A stretch of 64,000 nucleotides of DNA from NCBI GenBank assembly GCA_015272325.1, contig JACYLU010000032.1, positions 1 through 64,000 of the forward strand. The letters run 5' to 3'. Every line of letters starts with the position of its first letter. Position 1 is the stretch's first letter. Of the stretch, positions 7,424-16,540 are shown in pieces. Position numbers and translations under genes: made by a program. The DNA comes from Synechococcales cyanobacterium C42_A2020_086. GTDB taxonomy: Bacteria > Cyanobacteriota > Cyanobacteriia > Elainellales > Elainellaceae. The notes beneath the pieces were generated by a model that saw nothing but the letters and a program-made list of their open reading frames with translations, was not told where the DNA came from and searched no databases.

Positions 7424-8165
7424 CGCCTCAGAAAAACTGGTAAAGCACTGGTCGATTTTAAGGGTCAGTTCTGTTAAACGGACCAGCAGTGGTTTTAACT
7501 GACCGATTAAGGTTTGCACTAACCATGGCATTGGCTCAACAATACCTGGGTCTTCCGTTAAGGAAATACCCGAAGCAGCAATTTGCTCAATTCGGCGGGT
7601 GATGGCACTGCGACGAATGACACGATGCTGCTGAAAAAATTGGGTGAGTTCTTCAGCCGTTTCTGCTGGAGCGGCTTTGAGGGTGGGATAGCGTTCGAGA
7701 AACTCACAAAACACCTGGGTGTCTTTGTCTTCAAACCAGTCAAGCACCTGAGGATAATCGTTTTTAAGGACTGAGGTGAGGCGGTTGGTCAATCGCACCT
7801 TCTCGCCCACCAGCATTCGTCTGGACTCGACCCACTGCCGTAGTGCCCGCATCTTAGCGCTCTCTGGTTGCCAAACGGGTAATTTGTCTCCATGCTTTGG
7901 CAGCAGTTCGACCAAAATTCGGGCATCAATGGGGTCTGACTTGACCCGAGAGGGTTGAAAGGCTTTGCGGTAATTGGAGACAGTGCGTGGATTAATGGGA
8001 TAAAGCACCAGGTTTTCGTACTGGCAAAGAGCATAAACCAGTGGACCACGCTTTTGCTCCAGACAGACAGCAAGCAACGCATTTCCATACCGTTTTCGTA
8101 GCCCCTCGACCCAAGCAGCAATGGCATTGGGTTGTGAGCCAATGACTGACTCTATGGTCGTCTCC
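7424..8165 (-). pseudogene. IS110-family transposase, truncated at both ends
   Basis: The N-terminal DEDD domain of IS110 transposases is recognisable: LAVCLEQKRGPLVYALCQY, YPINPRTVSNYRKAF, then SDPIDARILVELL with its conserved aspartates. The reading frame is open back to about 8165 (IESVIGSQPNAIAAWVEG), so sequence before the TTG start is also element-derived. The very N-terminus (first Asp) and the C-terminal transposase_20 domain with its catalytic serine are gone, replaced by an IS256 scrap. Confidence 0.8.
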
Positions 8166-8170
8166 CACCC

Positions 8171-8578
8171 TGCGCCCCAGTGCTGAAGCTGAGTCTATAT
8201 CCTCTGCTTCAGTCCTGTGCCCCCATAATTCAATGTAGACGTCCTGCCTACGGTACGTTTTCTAAGACTCTGTTTGCTGAGCTAGAGTCAATTGAGGGTC
8301 GGTGGTTCACTGATCGTCAATTTTTGCAGCAAAATCAGCGCTCTTATATCAGTATTGGTATAAAGTGCTAAGACTCTGAAACTAGCGCTAGGATACTAAA
8401 AATTATGTCCAATCCTTTGTGACGGTAATTCTTCGGTTAATGGCTCTCATCATTAGATTGGGCTGATTGACATGGCTGACTCGCGGCTAACTAAGGCTGA
8501 ATCCAGCTTCAAACCTGAGAAAGACGCTAGCTCATCCGAGCATCCAGTAAGATTTAAGCGGAATTAGACGTAGAACCT
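8171..8578. other. Non-coding stretch at the end of the IS remnants
   Basis: No gene is supported. A short inverted repeat CTGAAGC (8183-8189) and GCTTCAG (8206-8212) lies just beyond the IS110 remnant and could be part of an element end. The rest should contain the promoter of the gene at 8579, but no convincing -10/-35 pair stands out. Confidence 0.4.
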
Positions 8579-9691
8579 ATGTTGCACAAGGACACGATTC
8601 GAGGAAAGCAGCTTTTACAGCTCGCGAATCAGCGCGGCGTTTGCGTTTCGATCTTCCTGCCAACTACACCCTTAACTCAGGATACCCAGGCGGATCGGAT
8701 TACGTTAAAGAACTTGAGCAAAGCGGCTCTGGAACAGGCAGAAGCCATTGCAGATAAGCGCCAAATCCTGGCTATGAGCGAGTTGCTAGATGACCTTCAG
8801 GACGATGAGGAGTTCTGGAAGTACCAGGCTCACGGTCTAGGAGTGCTGGTAACCCCTGAGTCGATTAGAACCTATCGTCTGGCCTACGCGGTTCAGGAAG
8901 CTGCCGAAGTCAGCGACCGCTTTTACCTAAAGCCGTTAATCTCTGCATTGCAGCCGATCTCAGCCTATGTACTGGCGATCTCGCAGAAGTCGGTTAATTT
9001 GTACGAATTCACGCCCGCTCAAACTCTAGAACGGGTCGATGTGCCGGATCTACCATCGGATTTCAGCGAAGTGACTCGTCGCACGCTACAGCGGGACCGT
9101 GCTCCGGCGCGGCGCTTACAGGGCGACGAAGGGGCAGCTATCTTGCAACGCCAGTTTCTGCGGGCGGTTGAGGCAGCGGTGCGCTCTTACGTCAGCGGCA
9201 GCGATATGCCTCTCATTCTTGCGACAACGCGGGAATTTCAGGCGATGTATAAATCCCTCAATGGCTATGAACTGCTGGTCGAGCAGGGAATTGACGGCAG
9301 CACCGAAAAGATCGCGGAAGAGGACCTACGGCAGGCGACCATACCTATTGTGAAGGCCCTGCGCCAAGAGCGGATTCAGCAGTGGGTCGATCTCTACCGC
9401 CAGCGCGATCAAGAGCTGCGGGCGATTGCTGATCTAGCTAAGATAGCCAATCTTGCCGTGCGGGGGCAGGTGGGGCAGCTCCTCGTTGATGTTGATGCGA
9501 TTCAGTACGGCACTCTCTCTGAGATGGGCGAACTCACCCTGAGCGACACCCGCAGTGCTGAAACCTACGACGTGATTGCGGAAGTGATTTTGCGAGTCGT
9601 CGAAGGTGGTGGCGAAGTGCTGGGAGTGCGCAAGGAGGAGAACGCGCCCGAGGAGCTGATGCCCATTGCGGCTATCTTACGCTGGGCGTAA
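8579..9691 (+). CDS. Bacterial archaeo-eukaryotic release factor-like protein (baeRF family)
   Basis: A 370-residue protein with the layout of baeRF proteins: an N-terminal domain with VSIFLPTTPLTQDTQADRI, then a helical region, the segment EEFWKYQAHGLGVLVTPE, and a middle domain with DRFYLKPLISALQP and YVLAISQKSVNLYEF. The C-terminal part ends in EVILRVVEGGGEVLGV, as in eRF1/Pelota-type folds. baeRF proteins are proposed to act on stalled ribosomes or the peptidyl-tRNA bond, but most, including this subfamily (baeRF3- or baeRF7-like), are uncharacterised. The gene ends 26 bp from the convergent nucleoside hydrolase and lies at the border of the accessory island. Confidence 0.72.
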   Translation: MLHKDTIRGKQLLQLANQRGVCVSIFLPTTPLTQDTQADRITLKNLSKAALEQAEAIADKRQILAMSELLDDLQDDEEFWKYQAHGLGVLVTPESIRTYRLAYAVQEAAEVSDRFYLKPLISALQPISAYVLAISQKSVNLYEFTPAQTLERVDVPDLPSDFSEVTRRTLQRDRAPARRLQGDEGAAILQRQFLRAVEAAVRSYVSGSDMPLILATTREFQAMYKSLNGYELLVEQGIDGSTEKIAEEDLRQATIPIVKALRQERIQQWVDLYRQRDQELRAIADLAKIANLAVRGQVGQLLVDVDAIQYGTLSEMGELTLSDTRSAETYDVIAEVILRVVEGGGEVLGVRKEENAPEELMPIAAILRWA

Positions 9692-9717
9692 TGTCTCCCT
9701 CGACGCTGGGCAATTCT

Positions 9718-10716
9718 CTAGCGATTCGACGCCACGAGCTGCTTCAGATCTTCAATCATGATCGCGAATAGGCTGGTGGCGTTTACCTCGGTTGCGATCC
9801 AGGCGTTGGCGCTGAGCTTGGCTTTGTGGCGACGATCAATCACGGTTTTGCCGCGCGTCCATTGCCCTGCGGTTTCTACCTCCACCTGCGCCCGCTGAAA
9901 CTGGAGAGTTTCAGGATAGAAGAGATAGGCCATTGTTGCGGCGTCGTGAACCAGAAAACCGGGAACACCGGAGGTTTCGCGAAAGGCCAGCGTCGATTTC
10001 ACCATAAACTGGCAGAGCGCTACCATGAATTGGGCAATCGAGCTGTTGGGGTTTTCCTGAAAAATCTGCTGGGCGTGCTCCGGGGTGAAAATGAGCTGGC
10101 TGGTAATGTCGAGGGGAATCACCACAATCCGATCGCAGCAGCTAAACACTACCTGCGCCGCTTCCGGGTCAAAAGCGATATTGAATTCTGCTTCCGGCGT
10201 GACATTGCCCGCATGGCTGAAGGCGCCGCCCATAATCACAATTTCTTTGGCGAGTTGCAGCACGCCCGGTGAGGCCTGCTCAGCCGCCGCCAGATTTGTC
10301 AGGGGACCAATTGCCACAAGGGTCAGCTCGCCCGGCGCCTGCTTCAGAGCCTCGATCAAGATCTGGTCCGACAAGCGAGCGGTATCGTAGGATTGCTCAG
10401 GCGTGGGCAGGGTATGGGTGAGGTTACCCATGCCATCGGCTCCGTGGATGGCTTCAGCGTCTGCTCGGTCGCCTTGACGGGCATTGATCACGCCTCGCCC
10501 CACCTCTACGGTATCAAAGCCGCCTAGCTTCAGCAGCTTGCAGGCTCCGGCAAAGGTATACTGAGCGGCAACATTGCCGTCGGCTGCCGTCACCGCTACG
10601 ATCTCAGCGAAACCCTGCCGCGCCAGACTTTGCAGCCAGAGAAAAGCAAAGGCATCATCGCCGCCGGGGTCGGTATCGAGAATAATTTTTCGTTTAGAGA
10701 TCACGTTAGGGATCAT
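9718..10716 (-). CDS. Nucleoside hydrolase
   Basis: A 332-residue enzyme of the inosine-uridine preferring nucleoside hydrolase family. The calcium-binding motif DTDPGGDDAFAF is near the N-terminus, VAIGPLTNLAAA in the middle, and EFNIAFDPEAA plus LVHDAA provide later active-site residues. It cleaves nucleosides into free base and ribose. The ATG at 10716 puts the motif at the usual place. The longer frame upstream has no family sequence. The nucleoside transporter gene ends 25 bp upstream on the same strand, so the two form an uptake-and-cleavage operon. Confidence 0.93.
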   Translation of the reverse strand: MIPNVISKRKIILDTDPGGDDAFAFLWLQSLARQGFAEIVAVTAADGNVAAQYTFAGACKLLKLGGFDTVEVGRGVINARQGDRADAEAIHGADGMGNLTHTLPTPEQSYDTARLSDQILIEALKQAPGELTLVAIGPLTNLAAAEQASPGVLQLAKEIVIMGGAFSHAGNVTPEAEFNIAFDPEAAQVVFSCCDRIVVIPLDITSQLIFTPEHAQQIFQENPNSSIAQFMVALCQFMVKSTLAFRETSGVPGFLVHDAATMAYLFYPETLQFQRAQVEVETAGQWTRGKTVIDRRHKAKLSANAWIATEVNATSLFAIMIEDLKQLVASNR

Positions 10717-10741
10717 GGTGTTAATGCAACCGAAATGTGAA

Positions 10742-12016
10742 CTAGCTGTCGGTAAACAAAAGACCCGCAATGCAGGCGCTGACAAAATTGGTAAACGATC
10801 CGGCAATCATGGCCCGCACGCCTAGCCGCGCCACATCATCTCGTCGGCTTGGCACCATGCCACCAATCGCCCCAATCTGTTGCCCAATGGAGGAAATATT
10901 GGCAAAGCCGCAGAGTGCAAACGTAGCTATAGCCGCCGCTCGAGCAGAAATAGCATTGGTTCTGATGAATTCAGCGAGTTCGGTATAGGCAATAAACTCG
11001 TTGATGATAATTTTCTTGCCCAGCAAGACGGCGACTTGCCCGCAGTCTGCCAAGGGAACGCCCATAATGAATGCCAGCGGAAACAGCAGCCACGACAGAA
11101 TCCACTCTAGCGAGAAGTCTGGGAAACCAATCAGTCCGCCAATCCAACCCAAGATAGCATTGACAAAGGCGATCATTGCCAGGAAGACAATCAAAATCGC
11201 GATGATCGACAACACGAGCTGCACCCCCTGAATGGCGCCTTCCGCCAAGGCTGCAATGGGATTACTAGCAGTCGAGGTGATTTCGGGAGCCGCGTTGACT
11301 TTGCCTTCGGCGGTGAGCTGCTCATGCTCGGTGCGCAGTTTCTCATCGAGTTCGGGTGTGTAAGAAAAGGCGTCGGTTTGGGGAAAAAACATTTTGGACA
11401 TCGCCAGTGCCCCCGGCGCATTCATCACCGAGGCGGCAATGAGTTGTTCTGCTGGGATCCCAAAGCCGATAAAGGCCGCCAGCACGCTCCCCGCGACGGT
11501 AGCAAAACCGCCAGTCATGATCGCGTGTAGCTCTGACAGGCTGACTCGGCCGACAAAGGGGCGAATCAGCAGCGGCGCTTCGGTTTGCCCAATAAAGATG
11601 TTGGCAGAGCAGGAAGTGGTTTCCGGTCCCGAGGTTTTCATGGTTCGCTGCATCACGGCGGCAATGCCAGCTACGACTTTTTGCAGAATGCCCAGGTAAT
11701 AGAGCAAGCCAATAAAACCGGAGAAGAAGATCACGGTAGACATGACCTTGAAGGCGAAGAAGTGCTCTTCAAACCCCTCGCCATAGACGAATCGCGCTCC
11801 CTCGTCGGAGAAGTTGAGAAACGTTGTCACTAGTCCACCGAGGGTGCTAAAGATCTGGAAGCCAATTGGTAGCAGCAGCACGAACAGCCCCAGCAAAAAC
11901 TGAATTGCAAACCCCCAGGCAACGGTTCGCCAGTTGATGGCTCGGCGGTCCACTGATAGGAGATAGGCCAATCCAAAAAATACGAAAATCCCAATTAACG
12001 AAATGAACCGCTCCAT
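10742..12016 (-). CDS. nupC: NupC-type concentrative nucleoside transporter
   Basis: A 424-residue membrane protein of the CNT family with about ten hydrophobic segments. Family signatures visible include the substrate-site segment GQTEAPLLIRPF, the block TGGFATVAGSVLAAFIGFG, and FALCGFANISSIGQQIG near the C-terminus. These proteins import nucleosides with sodium or protons. ATG 12016 gives the expected start (MERFISLIGIF). It is the first gene of a two-gene operon with the nucleoside hydrolase. A 555 bp spacer separates it from the divergent ribokinase gene, which probably shares regulation. Confidence 0.93.
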   Translation of the reverse strand: MERFISLIGIFVFFGLAYLLSVDRRAINWRTVAWGFAIQFLLGLFVLLLPIGFQIFSTLGGLVTTFLNFSDEGARFVYGEGFEEHFFAFKVMSTVIFFSGFIGLLYYLGILQKVVAGIAAVMQRTMKTSGPETTSCSANIFIGQTEAPLLIRPFVGRVSLSELHAIMTGGFATVAGSVLAAFIGFGIPAEQLIAASVMNAPGALAMSKMFFPQTDAFSYTPELDEKLRTEHEQLTAEGKVNAAPEITSTASNPIAALAEGAIQGVQLVLSIIAILIVFLAMIAFVNAILGWIGGLIGFPDFSLEWILSWLLFPLAFIMGVPLADCGQVAVLLGKKIIINEFIAYTELAEFIRTNAISARAAAIATFALCGFANISSIGQQIGAIGGMVPSRRDDVARLGVRAMIAGSFTNFVSACIAGLLFTDS

Positions 12017-12571
12017 GAATACTCCATTAATACTCTGGGACGCACAGCGGGCGTTGAGCGACGATAGTAGACGTTCAGCCCAATCAGCAAGAGTTGAATT
12101 TTCGAGCAACAAACAACCCAGGATTGGGGCCATCGCAGGGTAATAGCACGATAAGGCAATACAGTAGGCAATACAGGGGCTAAACTCCAGACATTCCAAC
12201 TACATTCATTTTTCCGGAGATTTTCCCGTTCTTTAATAATTGCAATCAATCGAAATATTTACGGATGATGAGCTGAATGCGTACCAGTGACATAGCAGAT
12301 GATATAGCAGCAGTCCATCGCAGAAATAATTAAGATTAAGCTGGCAGATGTTTGGTAAATATTCGGTAAACGTTAGGTGGTAGTCTGTAATCTACTCGTT
12401 TCAAAAATTAAAATTGTGCCTCTGGTGACAGTCCTATACTGAGCCGCAGAAGCAGGCAGAGGCGAGCTGTCTTAGGGCAGCAACATCAGGGCAGCAATAG
12501 GCGATCGGCATGAAGACAGGCGTGAGAACAGGCATGCGGCACAAAAACATGAGCGGAACGGATATACGGGT
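12017..12571. other. Divergent regulatory spacer between nupC and rbsK
   Basis: There is no gene in this 555 bp spacer. It must hold the promoters of the nucleoside operon (leftward) and of ribokinase (rightward). No known purine riboswitch motif was found. Several imperfect repeats occur, such as ATAGCAG at two places near 12292-12308 and TTCGGTAAACG-like segments near 12360. Confidence 0.5.
12155..12177. repeat. Tandem duplication, 11 bp unit
   Basis: AGGCAATACAG occurs twice, separated by one T, upstream of nupC. It is one of the many short two-copy tandem repeats in the spacers of this window. Confidence 0.85.
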
Positions 12572-13510
12572 ATGAGTGTTATTGTCTTTGGCAGCATCAA
12601 TATGGATCTGGTGGCTCGTACACCCCGCTTGCCCGTTGCCGGTGAAACGTTGGTTGGTTACTCCTTTGAGACGATTCCAGGAGGGAAGGGCGCTAATCAG
12701 GCGGTGGCAGTAGCGCGGTTGGGTATTCCCACGCAGATGGTGGGGCGTGTTGGTGGCGATGAGTTTGGGCGCACGCTGCTGCAAGGGCTGCAAGACAACC
12801 AAGTGGACTGTGCGGCGGTGCCAATCGACAACAGCACCCACTCAGGCGTGGCGGTGATCACGGTGGATGCCAGCAGCGAGAATCATATTGTCGTGATTCC
12901 CGGTGCTAATGGGCGAGTTGGTGAGGCGGATATCGAGCGGTTGCGGCAGATGCTGGCGTCCCAAACATCCTCTGCGACAACTTCACCGATCGTGCTGCTG
13001 CAATTAGAAGTTCCCCTAGAGGCGGTAGTGGCAGCAGCCGAGGCAGCCAAACAGGTTGGGGCAACGGTGATCCTCGATCCGGCTCCTGCCCGCTGCGATC
13101 TGCCCGAGTCGCTGTTGGCTGCTGTGGATATCATCACGCCTAATCAGGTAGAAGCAAGTCAACTAGCGGGGTTTGAGGTGCACGATCGCGATTCGGCTAA
13201 GCAAGCAGCCAGCCTGTTGCATCAGCGCGGCGTGGGGGCGGTTATTATCAAACTCGGCAAAGACGGTGCCCTCTGCCTAACGGCCGACTCCAGCTTTGAT
13301 ATTCCTGTGTTTCCGGTACAGGCGGTGGATACAGTGGCAGCTGGTGATGCCTTTAATGGGGGTTTAGCCGCCGGACTCGCTGCTGGGCAGACGCTCTCAG
13401 CCGCAACAACCCAAGCAGCCGCCGTTGCCGCTCTTTCGGTGACCAAGGCCGGCGCTCAACCCTCGCTGCCCACCCGTGCCGAACTAGACGCTTTTTTAGC
13501 ATCGAGATAG
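12572..13510 (+). CDS. rbsK: Ribokinase
   Basis: A 312-residue PfkB-family sugar kinase. The N-terminal substrate signature GSINMDLVARTPRLPVAGET and GGKGANQAVAVARLG match ribokinases. The C-terminal signature DTVAAGDAFNGGLAAGLA holds the anion hole and catalytic Asp. It phosphorylates ribose to ribose 5-phosphate, which enters the pentose phosphate pathway. Next to nucleoside uptake and hydrolysis genes, its likely source of ribose is nucleosides. ATG 12572 begins MSVIVFGSINMDL, the normal N-terminus. It converges on the guanine deaminase gene with a 5 bp gap. Confidence 0.95.
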   Translation: MSVIVFGSINMDLVARTPRLPVAGETLVGYSFETIPGGKGANQAVAVARLGIPTQMVGRVGGDEFGRTLLQGLQDNQVDCAAVPIDNSTHSGVAVITVDASSENHIVVIPGANGRVGEADIERLRQMLASQTSSATTSPIVLLQLEVPLEAVVAAAEAAKQVGATVILDPAPARCDLPESLLAAVDIITPNQVEASQLAGFEVHDRDSAKQAASLLHQRGVGAVIIKLGKDGALCLTADSSFDIPVFPVQAVDTVAAGDAFNGGLAAGLAAGQTLSAATTQAAAVAALSVTKAGAQPSLPTRAELDAFLASR

Positions 13511-13515
13511 GAGTG

Positions 13516-14916
13516 CTACCCCTGATACGCCAAACTGCCTGCCACGTAGGTTGCCTGAATTACCCGGTCGTCGCCCAGGGTCATGACGGCGAAAAGCTGG
13601 TCGGCGAGGTGTTCGATCGATGCCGCCGGAACGTGCGGGTTGCGCAGCCTCAGCAGCGGCGTGGCTTGCGGGTCAACGACAATAAAATCCGCTTCTTTGC
13701 CGACGGTGAAGTTGCCCAGCTTGTCCGTCAGACACAGCGCTTCCGCCCCGCCTAAGGTGGCTAGAAACAGCGACTGAAATGGCGACAGCGGCCGCCCCTG
13801 CAATTGCGCCACCAAGTAGGCTTCATGGATTGTGCGCAGCAAGGAAAAGCTACTGCCACCGCCGACATCGGTGCCTAGACCCAGCTTCACCGGATGCTGC
13901 CGGGACTTAGCGCAGTGAAACTTAAATAAACCGCTGCCCAAAAACAGATTTGACGTGGGACAGCAGGCAATTGCCGCCTTCGCTGCAGACAGCCGCTGAA
14001 ATTCAGCATCGGTCAACTGCACGCCGTGGGCAAACACCGACCGCTCGCCGACTAGCCCCGCCTGATCGTACACATCCAGATAGCCCTGACGATGGGGAAA
14101 CAGTTTGGCCACCAGCGCCACCTCATTAACGTTCTCTGACAAATGCGTGTGCAGGTAAACATCGGGAAATTCCTGCCGCAGTTTGCCAGCCAATTCGAGC
14201 TGGGATTCGCTTGAAGTCACGGCAAACCGAGGCGTTATGGCATAGAGCAGCCTGCCCCGCTTGTGCCATTTTTGAATCAGCGCTTTGGTGTCTAGATAGG
14301 ATTGCTCTGCCGTATCGCGCAGGTAGTTGGGGGCATTACGGTCCATCATCACCTTGCCGGCGATCATCCGCAGATTACGACGGCTCGCTTCCTCGAAAAA
14401 GGCGTCTACTGATTCGGGAAACACGGCCGCAAAGACGAGTGCCGTTGTTGTGCCGTTTTTTAGCAGCTCATCCAAAAACTGAGCAGCCATGTGACGAGCG
14501 TAGGTAATGTCTTTAAACTTTGCTTCTGTAGGAAAGGTGTATTTGTTCAGCCATTCCAGGAGCTGCTCGCCGTAGGCCGCAATCATCTCCATCTGCGGGT
14601 AGTGGATGTGAGTGTCGATCAAACCGGGCAGCACCAGCTTGCCGGGATAGGCGGTAATCGGCAGCGACCCATAGCGAGATTGCAGCGCCTCATAGGAGCC
14701 GAACTCCTGAATCACGCCATTCTCGACAATCAGCAGCCCATCGGGAATATAGCGGACACACTCCTGCTCCTTCTCGTAGAACGGATCGCCGATCAGATCG
14801 AGAAACGCGGCTCGAATCGCTAGAGAGACATCAGAAGCAGGCATGAAGGGTTTCAGCGCCGAAAGGGACTGTTCAGGTTGATTTACAGCAATGCCCATCC
14901 GGAGCACCCGCTGCAT
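13516..14916 (-). CDS. guaD: Guanine deaminase
   Basis: A 466-residue amidohydrolase. Zinc ligands are visible: HIH in LPGLIDTHIHYPQ, His in YLHTHLSENVNE, a further His in VFAHGVQL, and Asp in GLGTDVGGGSSFSLLRT. The sequence LIDTHIHYPQ is the hallmark of guanine deaminases. It turns guanine into xanthine and ammonia. The start at 14916 (MQRVLRMG) or 14898 cannot be told apart. It is divergent from the purine permease, and its product xanthine would feed the xanthine dehydrogenase genes that follow. Confidence 0.93.
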   Translation of the reverse strand: MQRVLRMGIAVNQPEQSLSALKPFMPASDVSLAIRAAFLDLIGDPFYEKEQECVRYIPDGLLIVENGVIQEFGSYEALQSRYGSLPITAYPGKLVLPGLIDTHIHYPQMEMIAAYGEQLLEWLNKYTFPTEAKFKDITYARHMAAQFLDELLKNGTTTALVFAAVFPESVDAFFEEASRRNLRMIAGKVMMDRNAPNYLRDTAEQSYLDTKALIQKWHKRGRLLYAITPRFAVTSSESQLELAGKLRQEFPDVYLHTHLSENVNEVALVAKLFPHRQGYLDVYDQAGLVGERSVFAHGVQLTDAEFQRLSAAKAAIACCPTSNLFLGSGLFKFHCAKSRQHPVKLGLGTDVGGGSSFSLLRTIHEAYLVAQLQGRPLSPFQSLFLATLGGAEALCLTDKLGNFTVGKEADFIVVDPQATPLLRLRNPHVPAASIEHLADQLFAVMTLGDDRVIQATYVAGSLAYQG

Positions 14917-15050
14917 CGACCCTAACGGCTAGCAAACAACAGCTTCTCATCTTAACATTAAGCTGTGATCCTAAAGCTGTACCGATCGCCACAATAAAAA
15001 CTGCAGCAGGCGATTAGGATTAAAAATCGACTTCAGTATAGTCCGAATCC

Positions 15051-16484
15051 ATGACGAGCGAAACCAGTGAAACCATAAAACCCCCACCGCCGCCTGGAGG
15101 CCCCTCCTATTCTGGCTGGCAGGCTGCTTTGGCCCGTCGCTTCAAATTTGCGGAATACCGCACTAACTTTCGCACGGAAATGCTGGCCGGCTTAACTACC
15201 TTCATGACGATGGGCTACATCCTAGTCGTCAACCCGCTGATCCTCTCCGATGCCATCTTCCTCAGCCAGCCCCGAGATCTGTTTTCTGAGCTGATCTTTG
15301 CCACCGCTGTTAGTGCAGCGATTGGAACTCTGATGATGGCGCTGCTGGCGAACTATCCCTTTGCCCTTGCTCCTGGCATGGGGATCAATGCCTTTTTTGC
15401 CTACTCGGTAGTGCTGCAATTAGGCATTAGCTGGCAAACGGCCCTGAGCTGTGTGCTGGTAGAGGGAATTATTTTCATCCTGCTCACTGTTTCAGACCTG
15501 CGGCGTCACTTAATTACTGCTGTACCTGAGGGCATTAAGATCGCCACGACGGTGGGGATTGGCTTGTTTCTCGCCTATATCGGGCTAGGCAGCTCCATCG
15601 AAACCGGCGGCGCGGGGCTGATTGTCGCTAACGAAGCCACTAAGACTGCCTTTGGCAGCTTCCGCGAACCGGCCACCCTGCTGGCGACAATCGGCATTTT
15701 TTTTACGGCGTTTTTGATGCTGCGGCGGGTGAAAGGAGCACTGCTCTGGGGTGTGGTTGGCACGGCGCTGCTCGGCTGGGTGTTGGGTGTGGCTGCCCCT
15801 CCCACTGGGCTAGTGGAAATTCCTCAGTTTCCGGTGCATTTGTTTGGGCAGTCGGTGCGTGGCTTGGCGGGCATTAATGCCGGCAACTTCTGGGATTTCT
15901 TCGCGGCGATGCTGGTGTTTTTGTTCGTGGACATGTTCGATACCATTGGCACTCTGGCGGGGGTCGGCAAACAGGCCGGCTATATCGACGAGAATGGTGA
16001 GCTGCCCCGCGCTAACCAAGCTCTGCTGGCAGACGCGATCGGCACAACGGCAGGAGCGATCGTGGGAACCTCCACCGTCACCACCTATGTCGAATCGGCA
16101 GCGGGCATTAGCGAGGGCGGCCGCACCGGCTTCACGGCTCTCGTGGTGGGGGTGCTGTTCATCGTGGCGCTGCTATTTGGACCGATCTTTGAGGCGATTC
16201 CGGCCTTTGCCACTGCCCCAGCCCTGCTGATTGTCGGGGTGCTGATGATGATGAGTGTTGTTTACATTAAATGGGATGACCTCACCGAAGCGATTCCTGC
16301 CTTTCTTACCATCTTTTTCATCCCGATGGGGTTCTCAATTGCGTCCGGGCTGTCGGCCGGGCTGATTGCTTACCCGATCCTCAAGATCTTCCAAGGACGG
16401 CAACGGGAAGTGTCCCTGGTTACTTGGATTTTGGCGGCTATTTTTATCGCTCGCTATGCTTTTATCACGTTCCGGTTTGGCTAA
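15051..16484 (+). CDS. NCS2 family purine permease (AzgA/PbuG type)
   Basis: A 477-residue membrane protein with about 12 to 13 hydrophobic segments. It contains GLTTFMTMGYILVVNP near the N-terminus, ALAPGMGINAFFAYSVV and FLFVDMFDTIGTLAGVG, all typical of the AzgA-like branch that carries adenine, guanine and hypoxanthine. The conserved TVTTYVESAAGISEGGRTG block before the late helices is also present. It starts a + strand group with the xanthine dehydrogenase small subunit and xdhC, and probably supplies purine bases to them. The N-terminus is proline-rich and cytoplasmic. Confidence 0.93.
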   Translation: MTSETSETIKPPPPPGGPSYSGWQAALARRFKFAEYRTNFRTEMLAGLTTFMTMGYILVVNPLILSDAIFLSQPRDLFSELIFATAVSAAIGTLMMALLANYPFALAPGMGINAFFAYSVVLQLGISWQTALSCVLVEGIIFILLTVSDLRRHLITAVPEGIKIATTVGIGLFLAYIGLGSSIETGGAGLIVANEATKTAFGSFREPATLLATIGIFFTAFLMLRRVKGALLWGVVGTALLGWVLGVAAPPTGLVEIPQFPVHLFGQSVRGLAGINAGNFWDFFAAMLVFLFVDMFDTIGTLAGVGKQAGYIDENGELPRANQALLADAIGTTAGAIVGTSTVTTYVESAAGISEGGRTGFTALVVGVLFIVALLFGPIFEAIPAFATAPALLIVGVLMMMSVVYIKWDDLTEAIPAFLTIFFIPMGFSIASGLSAGLIAYPILKIFQGRQREVSLVTWILAAIFIARYAFITFRFG

Positions 16485-16540
16485 TTGGTTTGGTTAAATC
16501 GACAGCTCACCCTGAAGCAACTTGCCTTTGAGAGCATGCC

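Noticed and set aside
14917-15050. Purine riboswitch before the NCS2 permease
   Set aside because: None of the conserved loop sequences of purine aptamers are present.
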